From Aerococcus loyolae (GTDB lineage: Bacteria; Bacillota; Bacilli; Lactobacillales; Aerococcaceae), in NCBI RefSeq assembly GCF_002871915.2, contig NZ_CP126958.1, positions 558,001 through 622,000 on the forward strand: a stretch of DNA of 64,000 bases, given 5' to 3'. Positions 33,251 through 41,663 of the stretch are shown here, piece by piece. The notes below the pieces were generated by a model. The model was not told the origin of the DNA. It was given only the letters and a program-made list of their open reading frames with translations, and did not search any database. The position numbers were made by a program, and so were the translations under genes. The stretch's first letter is position 1, and each line of letters starts with the position of its first letter.

Positions 33251-35944
33251 CTATTTCCGTTTGATTCGGTAAAGCAAGCACAGAACAAGGACATGGGCTA
33301 AGGAAATAACTATACCTAGGGTTAGCCCCTGGGGATGAAAACGGAGTTCTAGTTGATTTTCTCCTTGAGGGATTTCTTTAATGACCATCATACTCCGGTC
33401 TAACACCGGTTCCAAATTGACTTTTTTTCCATTGATCTGGGCCCGCCAGCCTTCATTATAAGGGATGGTGAGGAGGAGGGCTTGGTCATTCGCTTTGCCT
33501 TCAAAGCTTCCTTTAATGTGGTTATCGGCGAAGCGGTCAATATGTAGTTTTTGACCCGCCACGTTATTCATCACTTGATCGAAAGTTTTGTTAGCTAAGG
33601 AATAGAGGTTGAGCTGGGAAAGGTTGATACTATCCGCCTTTACCTCAATGGTAAAAATTCTTTCTCCTGGAGTGGATTGGTTGGCGATATTAAAAACTTG
33701 GGTGGAATTGTAACTTTTATCATAGTTTAGCTTTTTGCCATCCAAGTAATATGTCACCTCGTCCTCCGATAAATCCCCTGGTACAGTCAAGTAGTAGGCT
33801 TGGTTACTATCAATCTTTAGGGTAAAATCGATAAAACTTTTACTTTCTAGGTCCGTCTTATGGTAGTTGGTATTAATCCGACTGGGGTCATCACTTTCTA
33901 GGTTAGTTAAGTCCATTCGCTTAAAGTCTCTGACCTGGAAGAAATCCAGGTAGCTATCCTTGGTTGACTCAGCGGTTTGATTATTGAGATAGGCTAAGAG
34001 TTGATCTTGATTAGAGATGGGTTGGTCAGGACTCAAGTCCATCTGACCGATGGCTTCATTGACTAGAAAGCCGAGCGACAGGGCATGGGGGTTCTTAAAA
34101 ACAGAAAAACCTTGGACCTGGTCAACTAAAGGATAATGGTTAAAATCGGGACGGTAGCTAACTAGGCGGCGCTCATAGGCCTTATCTTCGACCTCTTTTT
34201 GACTTTGGACTTGACTATTAATCAGATATCTGACATTAAAGAGGCTATCCGTTACCAGGCTGCCATTAGAGTAATTGACTGAACCAGTAGTTGTCGGTTG
34301 GCCCAAAGCTTTAAAAAGCTCGGTGGTCGATCGTTCAATGGTTGAATTAAAATGGTCTAATCCATAGTAGGACAATTGCATAGGATCATTTTTAGTCCGT
34401 TGAAAGGTCTTGGCAATGCGGTAGAAGTCCTCGCCGGAATCATCCTGAAAGTGGCCTAAAAGCGGCTGGCTGACGGTTAAATACTGGGCATAGCTATCAT
34501 AGTTAAGGTAAGAAATAGAGTTTAAGGTTAAAGCAGTATTGGTCATGTTTTCAATCAAAGCCAAGGCAGACAAAAGTAGCAAGGGAGCAGTTTTCTTACT
34601 GGAGTGACTGAGATAGTAGAGGCCAAAAAAACTAAACACAAAAGCTATTGTGGAGAAAAGTAGGGTATTAGGACTAATATAAGAAAAATCCTGGTAGTGT
34701 AAGGCTAAGGTCAGGGTGGATAATCCAACCAGGCACAGGGTCACAATAGCTGGCTTATTGCCTAGAGGCTCTACTTGCCTTAAAGTCCGATAAGCTAGGT
34801 AAAGGAGAAAAAAGGAAAAGACAAAGGAAAAACGGTAGGGGTACCAGATAGGATATTGAAAACCATGCCAGATTAAATTTAAGGCTTTAACATTCATGGA
34901 TAGCAGGAGAAAAGTTAAAACGAAAAAGCTCATCAGTTTTTCCTGCCAGCTGAATCGCTTTTGCAGGAAAAACACCAGGCCCGCTAAAATGGCTAGGGAC
35001 GGGACAAAGATATTAGGTAAACCCTCCGGCATTTGGTCAAAGTTAAAGGGACCGACGACTAATTTGCTGATGACTTGCCAGAGTGGATAGGCAAAGGACC
35101 AGTCAAAATGAAGGTCTTGATAGCTGCCTTTACTTTGGATCAGGGCAAAGTAGGTCGGAATAAGGGTGAAAGCCGCTAGTCCAGCTGCTGCCAAAGAAGA
35201 CAAAATAAAGCGCAGGCCTCTAGTAAAATATTGCTTGAATGAGAATCCTGCTTGTTTAGCTTTCTTGGTAAATTGGGCGCCAAAGAGTTCATAAAGAAAG
35301 AAGAGCACAGCAAAAAGACAAACCATATAGCCTATATAATAATTGGCTATCAATAAGAGAGCCAGGCTAATGATATAATAAGTGCTCCTTTTGTGGTGAA
35401 TGAGGTCTTGGATGCCTAGGATAATTAATGGCAAAAAGATCAGACCATCTAACCACATGATATTAAGTTGGTTAGCGGAAAAATAGCCCATTAAACTATA
35501 GAGACAGGCAAAGCTGATGGTCAAAGGGCCGTGATCGCCATAATTTTTGTAAAGTAGCCAGAGAAAACTGGCACTAGCAGCAGCGCTCTTGGCTAGGACT
35601 AGGCAGGCACAGGCTAAGGGAAGGGCCTTTTGGGGGAAGAGGAGGAGCAGGAGGTTAAAGGGACTCATTAAATAATAGGTCCAGGTTCCTACCATCTCTC
35701 CTCCCATTCCCTTTTGGAAAGAGTAGAAGATTTGCTGCCAATTGCCTAGCAGGGTTTCCCGATAGTATTGAAAGAAATCAATATATTGCTGGCCTAAGTC
35801 CACAGTTAAAATCGTCTGATTGCCAAAGGGAAAAAGGCCTTGAAACAGGTAAATAAAAACCAGGATTAAAACTGGGAGGCCGGCCGCTAATAAGAGCGAT
35901 CGCTTAACTGCATTCATTTGAGAAAAATACTTTATCAAAGACAA
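33251..35944 (-). CDS. YfhO family multi-spanning membrane protein
   Basis: 897 residues from a TTG at 35944 with AAGGAG 8 bases upstream. About twelve or more N-terminal membrane helices run to about residue 480. A large extracytoplasmic part follows (about 490-870), ending in one final helix (LGIVISLAHVLVLCLLY). This is the GT-C-like YfhO plan. Family members are linked to glycosylation of lipoteichoic or wall teichoic acids using lipid-linked sugars; the acceptor here is not known. Early NQTILTVDLGQQYIDFFQYY resembles the conserved acidic first loop of the family. Monocistronic. Confidence 0.82.
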   Translation of the reverse strand: MSLIKYFSQMNAVKRSLLLAAGLPVLILVFIYLFQGLFPFGNQTILTVDLGQQYIDFFQYYRETLLGNWQQIFYSFQKGMGGEMVGTWTYYLMSPFNLLLLLFPQKALPLACACLVLAKSAAASASFLWLLYKNYGDHGPLTISFACLYSLMGYFSANQLNIMWLDGLIFLPLIILGIQDLIHHKRSTYYIISLALLLIANYYIGYMVCLFAVLFFLYELFGAQFTKKAKQAGFSFKQYFTRGLRFILSSLAAAGLAAFTLIPTYFALIQSKGSYQDLHFDWSFAYPLWQVISKLVVGPFNFDQMPEGLPNIFVPSLAILAGLVFFLQKRFSWQEKLMSFFVLTFLLLSMNVKALNLIWHGFQYPIWYPYRFSFVFSFFLLYLAYRTLRQVEPLGNKPAIVTLCLVGLSTLTLALHYQDFSYISPNTLLFSTIAFVFSFFGLYYLSHSSKKTAPLLLLSALALIENMTNTALTLNSISYLNYDSYAQYLTVSQPLLGHFQDDSGEDFYRIAKTFQRTKNDPMQLSYYGLDHFNSTIERSTTELFKALGQPTTTGSVNYSNGSLVTDSLFNVRYLINSQVQSQKEVEDKAYERRLVSYRPDFNHYPLVDQVQGFSVFKNPHALSLGFLVNEAIGQMDLSPDQPISNQDQLLAYLNNQTAESTKDSYLDFFQVRDFKRMDLTNLESDDPSRINTNYHKTDLESKSFIDFTLKIDSNQAYYLTVPGDLSEDEVTYYLDGKKLNYDKSYNSTQVFNIANQSTPGERIFTIEVKADSINLSQLNLYSLANKTFDQVMNNVAGQKLHIDRFADNHIKGSFEGKANDQALLLTIPYNEGWRAQINGKKVNLEPVLDRSMMVIKEIPQGENQLELRFHPQGLTLGIVISLAHVLVLCLLYRIKRK

Positions 35945-36160
35945 CGTGCTAACTCCTTAAAGATGCTTTATTTCACCCTAGCTTAGCACAAATTAATTTA
36001 TCAGAACACGGCAAGGCCAAGAGATCTTTCAAAGAATTTATAAAAGTCTACTTTCAGTCAGACAAAATCATAGAAATCGATTATAATGATAGGTGACTTG
36101 CTTTTTAGAAAGTGAGTGTTGGCACTTAATGATGATAAGAAAAAGAAAGTAGGTGAAGGC

Positions 36161-38239
36161 ATGTCGCATGACTTTGATAAGTCAGCTAAGCGCAAGGGGA
36201 GAGAAAGACAAGCCCAGGTTAATTCCAAGACTTTACGGCGGAAATCGCCCCATTGGCACAATTACCTGAATCGGCTAAACATTTTACTTTATATTGTATT
36301 TATTTTATTTGCTCTGCTTATCTTCCGCTTAGGCTACTTACAGGTTGTTAATGGTCAAGCCTTCCAAGAACTGGTCCATATGACTGAAAAGAATATGTCT
36401 GAAGAAAGTGTTCCTAGAGGTTATATTGTGGACCGTAACCATAAGATGTTGGTGGATAACGAGGGACTCCAAGCCATTAATTATACCCGAGGCCCCAATG
36501 TCACGGGGGAAGACATGGCCAAGACTGCCCGGAAATTAGCCAGTTTTATTCATTTGGATACTGGGGAAGTCACAGAACGAGACCGTAAGGATTATTGGAT
36601 TGCCAGCAATCAAGATCGCTTAAATGAGCGGATGTCAGAAGAAGACTTGCGGTTAAGGGATAGTGAACTTTATGAGAAGCAATTATCCTACGTCTCTGAA
36701 GAGGATATCAATTTTTCTGGGGATGATCTTGAAGCGGTTCTGATTTATAAGCGTATGAATGGGGCCTACGCCCTCACACCAACCTTGATAAAAAACAAGG
36801 ATGTCAGCAATGAAGAAATTGCCCTGGTCAGTGAGCATAGTAATGAAATGCCTGGGGTCAATACCACCATGGATTGGCGCAGAGAATACCCACAAAAAGA
36901 TTTACTCCGTTCAGTAATCGGTAGCGTGACTTCTGAAGAAGAAGGACTGCCGAGTGATAAGGCTGAATACTACCTGGCCCAAGGTTATGCCCGCAATGAC
37001 CGGGTCGGTAAGTCTTACCTGGAAGCCATGCATGAAGATACCTTGCACGGCGCCAAGACCAAGTACGAAACTGAAATTAACCAAAGAGGCGAGGTCGTTA
37101 GAACCGACAAGGCTTATCCTGGCTCCATGGGAAACACTGTTCAATTAACTATTGATACAGATTTCCAAAAGAAAATTGAAGAAATTTTGGAAGGCTACCT
37201 GCACGGGTCGAGTACCGGTAAAAATAATTCCATCTATGTGGTAGCCAGTGACCCTAATAATGGGGAGATCCTGGCCATGGCTGGTAAATACCGCAATGAA
37301 CATGGCGAAATCATTGACGATGCCCTGGGAACCATTAATTCATCCTTTACCATGGGATCTACAGTCAAAGGGGCCACAGTTGGGGCCGGTTACCATTATG
37401 GCGTCTTAAAACCGGGTCAAGAAAATATCTTTATTGACCAACCGCTTTACTTTACTGGGACACCAAGGAAGGCTTCCTGGTGGGCAGCCCATAATACTAG
37501 CCCGGTGCCAATTAATGATGTCATGGCTTTGGCAAGGTCATCGAATGTGTATATGATCCGGACTGCCATGGCGATCGGGGACTTACCCAACTATGAAGCA
37601 GGGATGTCCTTGGCTGGTTTAGATCCAGAAACGGGTAACAAGTTGCGTAATTTTTATCATCAATTTGGTTTAGGAAGCTCGACCGGCATTGACTTACAAA
37701 ATGAAGTGACTGGTCTAGAAGGTGAAGGGGGTAACCCTGGTAATTATATTGACTTGGCTTTTGGTCAATATGATACTTATACGCCCATGCAATTGAACCA
37801 ATATGTCGCAACTATTGCTAACGGTGGTAAACGCTATGCCAGCCATGTGCTTAAACAAGTGCTTAGAGAAAATGGTGAGCATGAGTCTGACACCCCTCAA
37901 GTGGTTTATCAAAACCAACCTAAATTGTTGAATGCCGTACAATTAAGTCCAGAAGAACTGGGACGAATTCAACAAGGTTTCTGGTCAGCAGCTAACCATC
38001 CGCAAGGCCTCTCATATAATGAATTTAGAGGCTTCCCGGTGACTATTGCTGCTAAAACTGGTACGGCAGAAACAGGGACCGAAGGGATAATTAACTCGAC
38101 CTTTGTTTCTTACGCACCTTACGAACAACCTAAGATTGCCTTATCGGTAGTCATTCCTGAAATCAGTGCCTCGGCTTATGATAAGACAGCAGAAGTTGTT
38201 GGACACAAGGTCTTGGATGCTTATTACCACAAAAAATAA
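36161..38239 (+). CDS. Class B penicillin-binding protein (transpeptidase, PBP2b type)
   Basis: 692 residues from the ATG at 36161 (AGGTGAAGG upstream), preferred to a GTG at 36116. Short basic cytoplasmic tail, one membrane helix about 47-66 (LNILLYIVFILFALLIF), dimerisation domain to about 330, then the transpeptidase domain. The active-site triad is complete: STVK near 405, SSN near 464 and KTGT near 630. No PASTA repeats. It cross-links peptidoglycan outside the membrane. PBP2b (elongation) is more likely than the PASTA-bearing divisome PBP2x. Monocistronic. Confidence 0.87.
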   Translation: MSHDFDKSAKRKGRERQAQVNSKTLRRKSPHWHNYLNRLNILLYIVFILFALLIFRLGYLQVVNGQAFQELVHMTEKNMSEESVPRGYIVDRNHKMLVDNEGLQAINYTRGPNVTGEDMAKTARKLASFIHLDTGEVTERDRKDYWIASNQDRLNERMSEEDLRLRDSELYEKQLSYVSEEDINFSGDDLEAVLIYKRMNGAYALTPTLIKNKDVSNEEIALVSEHSNEMPGVNTTMDWRREYPQKDLLRSVIGSVTSEEEGLPSDKAEYYLAQGYARNDRVGKSYLEAMHEDTLHGAKTKYETEINQRGEVVRTDKAYPGSMGNTVQLTIDTDFQKKIEEILEGYLHGSSTGKNNSIYVVASDPNNGEILAMAGKYRNEHGEIIDDALGTINSSFTMGSTVKGATVGAGYHYGVLKPGQENIFIDQPLYFTGTPRKASWWAAHNTSPVPINDVMALARSSNVYMIRTAMAIGDLPNYEAGMSLAGLDPETGNKLRNFYHQFGLGSSTGIDLQNEVTGLEGEGGNPGNYIDLAFGQYDTYTPMQLNQYVATIANGGKRYASHVLKQVLRENGEHESDTPQVVYQNQPKLLNAVQLSPEELGRIQQGFWSAANHPQGLSYNEFRGFPVTIAAKTGTAETGTEGIINSTFVSYAPYEQPKIALSVVIPEISASAYDKTAEVVGHKVLDAYYHKK

Positions 38240-38347
38240 TTAAAGGACATTTTTATAAAAAGTTTGAAAAGCACTGAGAACTATGGTAGACTTATAAGGT
38301 ATGTTTAAAAATCTATGATAAATTATTGATCTGATGGAGGGAAAATA

Positions 38348-38503
38348 ATGCGTATTAACATTCTTTTAGAAAATACGGAACTTAAGGGCGAACGCATTTA
38401 CTTAACAGAAAAAAATCGTCGTAACAACCCTGACCGTATTGAATTAAAAAAATATAGTCCAAAATTACGTAAGGTATGCTTATTTAGAGAAGTTAAAAAA
38501 TAA
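38348..38503 (+). CDS. rpmG: 50S ribosomal protein L33, zinc-free type
   Basis: 51 residues, complete: begins [16 protein letters not shown], contains [21 protein letters not shown] and ends FREVKK (quoted in parts with a short overlap omitted). The GGAGG-containing site is 9 bases before the ATG. The four zinc Cys of C+ L33 are replaced by Asn, Leu, Ser and Val/Cys, leaving one Cys, so this is the C- form. Such forms are often made when zinc is scarce, but no Zur box was recognised. It is followed by a terminator and lies between the PBP and rhomboid genes. Confidence 0.93.
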   Translation: MRINILLENTELKGERIYLTEKNRRNNPDRIELKKYSPKLRKVCLFREVKK

Positions 38504-38525
38504 TAAGCCACTTAAGGCTGTTAAA

Positions 38526-38559
38526 GGAGGTAGTGATTGTGATCGCTGCCTCTTTTTTT
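38526..38559 (+). terminator. Terminator after rpmG
   Basis: GAGGTAGTGAT-TGTG-ATCGCTGCCTC (two G-U pairs), then TTTTTTT. Confidence 0.85.
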
Positions 38560-38666
38560 AAAACCCTTATCTATAAAGAACAAGATAACTTGCTTTTTTC
38601 TTAAAGGTCAAAATATGGTAAAGTTATGGTATGTGTTCACTTAAGTAGACTTAGAAGGTGGTACAA

Positions 38667-39332
38667 ATGAGAGGAAAACCCTATGTCACCTATGCTTTAT
38701 TAGCTATTCAAATTATTATTTATCTCTTGATGGAAGTCACGGGATCGAGTCTCAGTATCTCAACCCTCCTGCATTTTGGTGCTAAGGAGAATGCTTTAAT
38801 TGCTATCTATGGGCAATACTGGCGCTTAATTACGCCAATTTTTGTTCATATCGGCTTTTCTCATCTCTTATTCAATTCCATTACCCTCTGGTATCTAGGG
38901 AGTGAAGTGGAGGGAATTATTGGTTCCTGGCGCTTTTTGTTTATCTATCTTTATTCCGGCATTATGGGGAACTTATTTAGTTACCAATTCTCAACGAGCG
39001 TTTCAGCAGGAGCTAGTACGGCGCTGTTTGGCTTGTTTGCTTTCTTCTTAGCCATGCGCTATCTCAACCCTCATGACCGCTATTTTCAGGCCATGGGCTA
39101 CCAATACCAGACCCTAATTATCTTGAATATTGTTATGAATTTGTTCATGGCCAATGTGGATATGTCAGGGCATATTGGGGGCATTGTCGGTGGTTTCTTA
39201 GCCACCCTCATTATCACCAATAATCCTAAACACCGTCTATCCAGTATCCTCTTATCAATTCTTGTTTATTCAGTGATTGCTGGTATAATTATTGCAAATC
39301 ATGGGGCTTTTAATACCCTATTTATACATTAG
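38667..39332 (+). CDS. gluP: Rhomboid family intramembrane serine protease
   Basis: 221 residues from the ATG at 38667 (GAAGGTGG upstream). Six membrane helices. The catalytic Ser lies in GASTALFG near residue 118 and the His in SGHIGGIVGG near 172, giving the Ser-His dyad. FVHIGFSHLLFNSITLWYLG near residue 62 is the usual loop-1 and helix-2 region. The Bacillus equivalent is GluP/YqgP, also upstream of glcK, but this protein lacks the long extra N- and C-terminal parts. Nine bases separate it from glcK, so the two are co-transcribed. Confidence 0.88.
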   Translation: MRGKPYVTYALLAIQIIIYLLMEVTGSSLSISTLLHFGAKENALIAIYGQYWRLITPIFVHIGFSHLLFNSITLWYLGSEVEGIIGSWRFLFIYLYSGIMGNLFSYQFSTSVSAGASTALFGLFAFFLAMRYLNPHDRYFQAMGYQYQTLIILNIVMNLFMANVDMSGHIGGIVGGFLATLIITNNPKHRLSSILLSILVYSVIAGIIIANHGAFNTLFIH

Positions 39333-39341
39333 GAGGCAAGT

Positions 39342-40307
39342 ATGGCATTTATAGTTGGTATTGATTTAGGAGGAACAACTGCCAAGCTGGCTTTGTTTAC
39401 TCCAGATCTTGAAAAAATCGATCAGTGGCAAATCCCCACGGATACTTCTGACCATGGGGCAAATATTATTTCTAACCTGGCCAAAACTATCCAAGACCAT
39501 GTTGAGGCAGCCCACTTAGAACTAAAGGACTGTATGGGGATCGGTATGGGGTCTCCTGGCGCTATAAACCGCGAGCGGGGCACGGTTACTGGGGCCTATA
39601 ACCTGGGTTGGGAGAATGAGATTACTGTCGTCGACCAGTTTCAAAGCCGCTTAGGCCAGCTTCCCGTTTATATTGAAAATGATGCCAACGTGGCTGCTCT
39701 GGGTGAACTCGCCAAAGGGGCAGGAAGTAAGAGTCAAAATATGATCTTGGTTACCCTGGGAACGGGCGTGGGCGGCGGCATTATCTGCCAGGGCGAGCTC
39801 TTGCTAGGTCAAGGTTCTGCAGGGGAAATTGGCCATATGACTAGCGAAGTCGATGGCTACTTATGCACTTGCGGATCCAGAGGCTGTGTGGAAACCCTGG
39901 CTTCAGCGACAGGCATTCTCCGCCTCAGCAAGGACTATGCCCAAGACTCTCGTTTTGATACTCCCTTAGCCAAGCAGCTTCGTGGAGGCCAAGAGGTGGA
40001 CGTCAAAAGCATTGTTGATGCGGCTAAGGCGGGCGATTTATTAGCTGAAAAGGTGATGGAACGGTCCTTGAAAGCCTTGGCGCTTTGTTTGAGCCAGTTA
40101 ACCTGCATCTTTAACCCCGAACAAATTGTTTTGGGTGGGGGAGTAGCTAATGCCGGCCAGTATCTGATTGACAAAATGACACCTATTCTTAAGGAATATA
40201 CTTACCGCCCTAATCTCCGGCAAGTCAAAATTTCTTTAGCCCAATTGGGTAATGATGCGGGAGTGATTGGGGCGGCCAATTTAGTTAGACAGAAAAGTAA
40301 GGAGTAA
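39342..40307 (+). CDS. glcK: ROK-family glucokinase
   Basis: 321 residues. Phosphorylates cytosolic glucose with ATP. N-terminal phosphate loop VGIDLGGTTAKLALF at about 5-19, sugar-binding END in YIENDANVAALGE near 109, VTLGTGVGGGII near 136, and the ROK zinc motif CTCGSRGCVE near 176. AGGAGG precedes the ATG. It sits in the rhomboid-glcK-rhodanese-mpg operon, with 3-base spacing to the next gene. Feeds glycolysis and, through zwf, the pentose phosphate path. Confidence 0.93.
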   Translation: MAFIVGIDLGGTTAKLALFTPDLEKIDQWQIPTDTSDHGANIISNLAKTIQDHVEAAHLELKDCMGIGMGSPGAINRERGTVTGAYNLGWENEITVVDQFQSRLGQLPVYIENDANVAALGELAKGAGSKSQNMILVTLGTGVGGGIICQGELLLGQGSAGEIGHMTSEVDGYLCTCGSRGCVETLASATGILRLSKDYAQDSRFDTPLAKQLRGGQEVDVKSIVDAAKAGDLLAEKVMERSLKALALCLSQLTCIFNPEQIVLGGGVANAGQYLIDKMTPILKEYTYRPNLRQVKISLAQLGNDAGVIGAANLVRQKSKE

Positions 40308-40310
40308 TTT

Positions 40311-40733
40311 ATGTTATTAGCACAAACAATTGGTGGTTTTACTTTAATTTATCTATTATTAGTCGTGGCTTTATTAGCTTTCTTGATTTATCAAGCTTAT
40401 TTTTGGATCAAAAGAAAGCAATCAGCAAGTATGATTGACCAAGCAGATTTTCAAGCCACCATGCATCAAGCTCAAATTATTGATGTTCGGGAAGCCCAAG
40501 AATTTCGTTCCTCGCATATCCTTGGTGCCCGTAATATTCCTTATAGTGAGGTCCGTCAATTGAAAAAAGCCCCTGGTCTCAATCGGTCCCAAAAGATTTA
40601 CCTCTATGACAATGGGGTGAATATTGCCACGCGGATGGCTGCAGTCCTAAAGCAGGAAGGCTATGAAGATATTTATATCTTAAAGGGTGGTTTCAATGAA
40701 TGGGAAGGTAAAACTAAAGGAACGGCTGACTAA
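40311..40733 (+). CDS. Rhodanese-like domain membrane protein, catalytic Cys missing
   Basis: 140 residues. One N-terminal membrane helix (about 7-28), then a single rhodanese fold. IIDVREAQEFRSSHILGARNIPY near residue 57-79 and the closing ILKGGFNEWEGK are clear (shown in fragments). In the active-site loop the sequence reads IYLYDNGVNIATRMA, with Asp where sulfurtransferases carry the persulfide Cys. It is therefore probably a binding rather than catalytic rhodanese. It overlaps the next gene by one base (TAATG). Confidence 0.85.
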   Translation: MLLAQTIGGFTLIYLLLVVALLAFLIYQAYFWIKRKQSASMIDQADFQATMHQAQIIDVREAQEFRSSHILGARNIPYSEVRQLKKAPGLNRSQKIYLYDNGVNIATRMAAVLKQEGYEDIYILKGGFNEWEGKTKGTAD

Positions 40734-41359
40734 TGGCTGAACTTTTCTTTAAAGATCCTGATTTATCTACTCCAGAAATTGCCCAAAAATTATTAGGTTG
40801 CCGCTTGAGACGGGAATCCTCAGAGGGAGTAACCACTGGGATTATTGTTGAAACGGAAGCCTATCTGGGGGAAAGTGACCAAGCGGCCCATGTGTATGGT
40901 GGTAAGCGGACAGCCAGTTTAGAAGCCTTTTACCAGGAAGCGGGGATTTTTTATATCTATAATATTCACGGCCATTGGTGTGTGAATATGATTACCCAAA
41001 GTAAAGACGAGCCCCAAGGGGTATTGATCCGAGCCCTGGAACCTGTGGAAGGTATTGACCTAATGAAAAGTCGGCGCAAACAAGACCAGCGCAGGCTCTT
41101 AACGAATGGGCCGGGCAAATTATCCCAAGCTTTTGGGGTTGATAAGGAAGTCGACTATGGAAGTTCGGTTTTACAGGACCCCTTGACCATTGACTTCCGT
41201 GAGCCTAAACCCGTAGCAGAGATTGCTCAAGGTCCCCGTATCGGTATTCCTAATAAGGGCGAGTGGACCCATAAACCGCTACGCTTTTATGTTAAAGGCA
41301 ATCCCTATGTTTCCTCGCCCAAGGGGAGGACTCAGGCCGACCATGGTTGGTTAGCCTAG
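40733..41359 (+). CDS. mpg: DNA-3-methyladenine glycosylase (AAG/MPG type)
   Basis: 208 residues, whole AAG family length. Removes alkylated purines from DNA to start base excision repair. IIVETEAYLGESDQAAHVYGG region near residue 38 holds the catalytic Glu (fragment VETEAYLGE). YNIHGHWCVNMITQ near 75 and VLIRALEPVEGID near 97 follow. Translationally coupled to the rhodanese gene by a one-base overlap. Last gene of the glcK operon, just before the valS leader. Confidence 0.92.
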   Translation: MAELFFKDPDLSTPEIAQKLLGCRLRRESSEGVTTGIIVETEAYLGESDQAAHVYGGKRTASLEAFYQEAGIFYIYNIHGHWCVNMITQSKDEPQGVLIRALEPVEGIDLMKSRRKQDQRRLLTNGPGKLSQAFGVDKEVDYGSSVLQDPLTIDFREPKPVAEIAQGPRIGIPNKGEWTHKPLRFYVKGNPYVSSPKGRTQADHGWLA

Positions 41360-41373
41360 ACCTTGAAATTAAA

Positions 41374-41402
41374 TTGCTTTTTCCTAGCTTTCTTGTTAAA
41401 CT
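41374..41402 (+). promoter_or_regulatory. Predicted valS leader promoter
   Basis: -35 TTGCTT, 17-base spacer, extended -10 TGTTAAACT. Confidence 0.5.
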
Positions 41403-41414
41403 AGATGGAAAATA

Positions 41415-41615
41415 AGTAAAGGTAATGCGTAAGAGGTTGCTTTTGAATCGGTGAAGCGAGTGGCGTTTGGTGAGAGGCCACCAAGAGAAAAAAGCATGGT
41501 TGCTTACAAACTGAACTGTCCGGTCGATGCCGTTATCATCCAGTCATAAATATAGGTGGCACCGTGCACTTAGCGCCCTATCTTCCTTAAACAGGAAGCT
41601 AGGGCTTTTTTACTT
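41415..41615 (+). promoter_or_regulatory. T-box leader of valS
   Basis: A structured leader in the 304-base gap before valS. Visible parts: the stem I distal region AGCGAGTGGCGTTTGGTGAG, a candidate valine specifier GTT in GCATGGTTGC near 41497, the T-box TAGGTGGCACCGTGC at 41553-41567, and the terminator GCCCTATCTTCCT / AGGAAGCTAGGGC plus TTTTTT (41574-41611). Uncharged tRNA-Val would favour the antiterminator. The T-box reads TGGC rather than the TGGT expected for tRNAs with A73. Boundaries of stem I are approximate. Confidence 0.85.
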
Positions 41616-41663
41616 ATTTCAAATCAACTCAAGAAATCATTCCATAAAGAGAGGTGCTTTTTA

